This document shows positions 24,582 through 25,897 of a stretch of DNA of 25,897 nt, piece by piece. Source of the stretch: a bacterium (GTDB lineage Bacteria; Bacillota; Clostridia; Christensenellales; UBA1242); NCBI GenBank assembly GCA_024692805.1, contig JAILMD010000002.1, positions 1 to 25,897 of the forward strand, in the 5' to 3' direction. Below the pieces are notes generated by a model. That model saw nothing but the letters and a program-made list of their open reading frames with translations, had not been told where the DNA came from and did not search any database. Numbering within the stretch: position 1 is the stretch's first letter; each line of letters begins with the position of its first letter. The translations under genes and the position numbers were made by a program.

Positions 24582-24790
24582 AAAAGAGAAAAGTTGAAAT
24601 AACTAAAACAATGACAATTGAAAAGGTTATCAACCTTGATGAAAATGTTATACCAATTCTTTTAGGATTTGGACTTCATTGTCTTGGTTGTCCAATGAGC
24701 AGAGCAGAAAGCCTTGAAGAGGCTTGTATGGTTCACGGAATTGATGTTGACGAACTCGTTAACAAACTTAATGAATATTTTGCTGGCTAA
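24578..24790 (+). CDS. DUF1858 domain protein (hybrid-cluster-protein-associated redox disulfide type)
   Basis: 70 residues. After a basic start (MKKRKVEITK) the whole chain is one DUF1858 domain: TMTIEKVINLDENVIPILLGFGLHCLGCPMS, broken by the landmarks I-VI near 14-18, the GFGLHCLGCP core with Cys35 and Cys38, and EEACMVHGIDVDELVNKLNEYF. The CxxC pair, with a further Cys50, fits the family's proposed redox disulfide or metal role; the biochemical function is not established. It overlaps the preceding membrane-protein gene by ATGA, has AAAGGAG upstream, and is followed by a terminator, so it ends the unit. Confidence 0.9.
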   Translation: MKKRKVEITKTMTIEKVINLDENVIPILLGFGLHCLGCPMSRAESLEEACMVHGIDVDELVNKLNEYFAG

Positions 24791-24797
24791 ATTAATT

Positions 24798-24829
24798 ACG
24801 TCAAATTGCTAGGCAGTTTGGCGTTTTTA
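24798..24829 (+). terminator. Rho-independent terminator after the DUF1858 gene
   Basis: ACGTCAAATTGC (24798-24809) pairs over 12 positions, including two G-U pairs, with GCAGTTTGGCGT (24813-24824) around a 3-nt loop. The T-run reaches 24828. Confidence 0.85.
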
Positions 24830-25042
24830 TACTATTATTACAAACAGAGGTTTTGTGAACGGCAATTATTTAAGATAGTGTTTTAAAGGCTTGGGCTAAG
24901 ATGAATTATATAAAAATAAGTGGCCAAAACGTTGAAATATTCTCATCTTGAAAGATGGTAAAATGAGAAGTCACGAAAGTTATACAATTCGTTGTTTGGT
25001 TATAATAATTGTGAAGAAATACAAATGTGATGGGGGCAGGTT
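24830..25042 (+). other. Non-coding leader region of the metalloprotease gene with repeats and a -10 box
   Basis: No supported ORF. It contains AAGATGA (24898-24904), TCATCTT (24943-24949) and AAGATGG (24952-24958): the central arm can pair with either flank, and CATCTT-GA-AAGATG is a perfect small hairpin. A TATAAT box (25001-25006) has no good -35. GTTATA occurs at 24979-24984 and again at 24999-25004, 20 nt apart, and ACAATT (24984-24989) and AATTGT (25007-25012) are inverted around the -10. These could be operator sites, but AT-rich chance matches are possible. Confidence 0.35.
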
Positions 25043-25840
25043 ATGAAAAGAGATAAATTGCGTGAGAAATATGAGAAAAAGTTTTTTAGCGAAGAAGGAC
25101 GCTCTAAAAATAATCCAAATGATGTTGAAGAGTTTGAGCAGAAATTTGCTGAATATAAGGAGCAACATTTAAAAAAGAAAAATCCTCTTATGGTTCCTCT
25201 TATTGTTTCTTCTTTATTGTTAACTGCTTCAGGAATTGTTTGTGGAACGAGAATTGCTAATAAACTTAATTTTGAGGAGCCAGTTTATAGTCAAGAGTCG
25301 GCTCGTTCACCTGATTATTTTAATAAAAATCCAATTGGAATTACCTTTGATGGGGAAGATTTTAGCGAAAAACAACTTGAAATTATCGATAACGTTTTAC
25401 GTAATATAGATGAAAAATGCCCTGGCCTTAGATTTGTTTATGACGATGATAACTGGAATATACGTTTTTACGTTACTGACGTAAATAAAGATCGTGATTT
25501 AAATTCTTTGGCTTTAGCCACTACAACGAATAATTTAATAAAGTCACTTTATAGTGGAATTGCTGTTGATGAAAATTTTGCAGAAACAGCTAATGAACAA
25601 GAATTTGAACGTGTTATAACACATGAGATATTGCATGCCCTTGGTTTGCAGCATACCAAAGACTTTACTAATATAATGTTTCCGATGGGAACACATGGTG
25701 TGATTAGCGATAAGGAATTTGAAATATTAAACATGCTTTATCCAACTGAACAAACTCAAATTGATAATGAGGCTTATACTTTTGAAGGATCAGCTTATGC
25801 AACATCTTTAGAAAAAAGCTTAGATAAGCAGAAAAAGTAA
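25043..25840 (+). CDS. Membrane-anchored metzincin-type zinc metalloprotease (matrixin-like)
   Basis: 265 residues. A charged N-terminal segment rich in Lys and Glu (1-47) precedes a single hydrophobic helix (about 49-68), so the protein is probably type II with its catalytic part outside. The active site HEILHALGLQH (His194, Glu195, His198, His204) is the HExxHxxGxxH zinc motif, and NIMFPMG at 211-216 supplies the Met-turn (Met212). The upstream segment WNIRFYVTD and a short helix fit the matrixin fold. No cysteine-switch propeptide is seen. The substrate is unknown; cell-surface or spore-coat protein processing is possible. A GGGGGCAGG stretch precedes ATG 25043. It appears monocistronic, followed by a terminator. 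Confidence 0.85.
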   Translation: MKRDKLREKYEKKFFSEEGRSKNNPNDVEEFEQKFAEYKEQHLKKKNPLMVPLIVSSLLLTASGIVCGTRIANKLNFEEPVYSQESARSPDYFNKNPIGITFDGEDFSEKQLEIIDNVLRNIDEKCPGLRFVYDDDNWNIRFYVTDVNKDRDLNSLALATTTNNLIKSLYSGIAVDENFAETANEQEFERVITHEILHALGLQHTKDFTNIMFPMGTHGVISDKEFEILNMLYPTEQTQIDNEAYTFEGSAYATSLEKSLDKQKK

Positions 25841-25855
25841 TAAATTAAATTAAAG

Positions 25856-25889
25856 CAGCAGAAAGAAAACCTAAAACTGCTGTTTTTTT
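25856..25889 (+). terminator. Rho-independent terminator after the metalloprotease gene
   Basis: CAGCAG (25856-25861) pairs with CTGCTG (25877-25882) around a 15-nt loop, followed by seven T. The stem is short and the loop large, so it is weaker than the others in this window. Confidence 0.65.
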
Positions 25890-25897
25890 ATTCAAAA

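Noticed and set aside
24944..24957. CATCTT-GA-AAGATG hairpin as a terminator
   Set aside because: No T-run follows on either strand; it was kept only as a possible structured leader.

Overview
The window looks like a contig piece from a low-GC, Gram-positive, probably endospore-forming member of the Clostridia (Bacillota), of the kind recovered as uncultured gut lineages. The reasons are the AT-rich sequence, strong AGGAG-type ribosome binding sites, consensus sigma-A promoters, a complete spore-germinant-receptor operon, AddAB instead of RecBCD, and the order rpsF-ssb-rpsR-dnaB. The exact order or family cannot be told from sequence reading alone. No tRNA, rRNA, CRISPR array, insertion sequence or phage gene was seen. 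Every gene except one (the P-type ATPase) lies on the + strand.

Layout. (1) 1-4233: the 3' part of a giant secreted or surface repeat protein built of Ig-like, MBG/YDG-like and InlB-type repeats, closed by a strong terminator. (2) 4364-8133: a tricistronic gerA-type operon (GerAA, GerAB, GerAC) with 8-nt overlaps; the C subunit lacks the usual lipobox cysteine. (3) 8175-10697, minus strand: a cation P-type ATPase with a lysine-rich N-terminal tail; it shares a bidirectional terminator with the ger operon and is divergent from the next operon. (4) 10794-11926: rpsF-ssb-rpsR with a clear promoter, a leader hairpin resembling the S6:S18 autoregulatory element, and a terminator. rplI, often present here, is absent. 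(5) 12088-17000: dnaB, a short 605-residue alanyl-tRNA synthetase and a membrane-anchored DUF4097-like protein, with 11-12 nt spacings and one promoter and terminator. (6) 17013-23638: addB-addA, the recombinational-repair helicase-nuclease. The addB promoter sits so close to the ATG that the message may be leaderless. (7) 23697-24790: a three-helix membrane protein carrying an AT-hook-like GRGRPKK motif, translationally coupled to a small DUF1858 protein. (8) 25043-25840: a membrane-anchored metzincin-type zinc protease.

Functional reading. The middle of the window is housekeeping: ribosomal proteins, SSB, the replicative helicase, an aminoacyl-tRNA synthetase and DNA break repair. The flanks and gaps hold cell-surface and spore functions. 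The points most worth a second look are the short AlaRS lacking the C-Ala domain and part of the middle region, the GerC homologue without a lipid-attachment cysteine, the membrane protein with an AT-hook-like motif, the probably leaderless addB whose product lacks the Walker A motif, and the mosaic codon use inside the surface protein.
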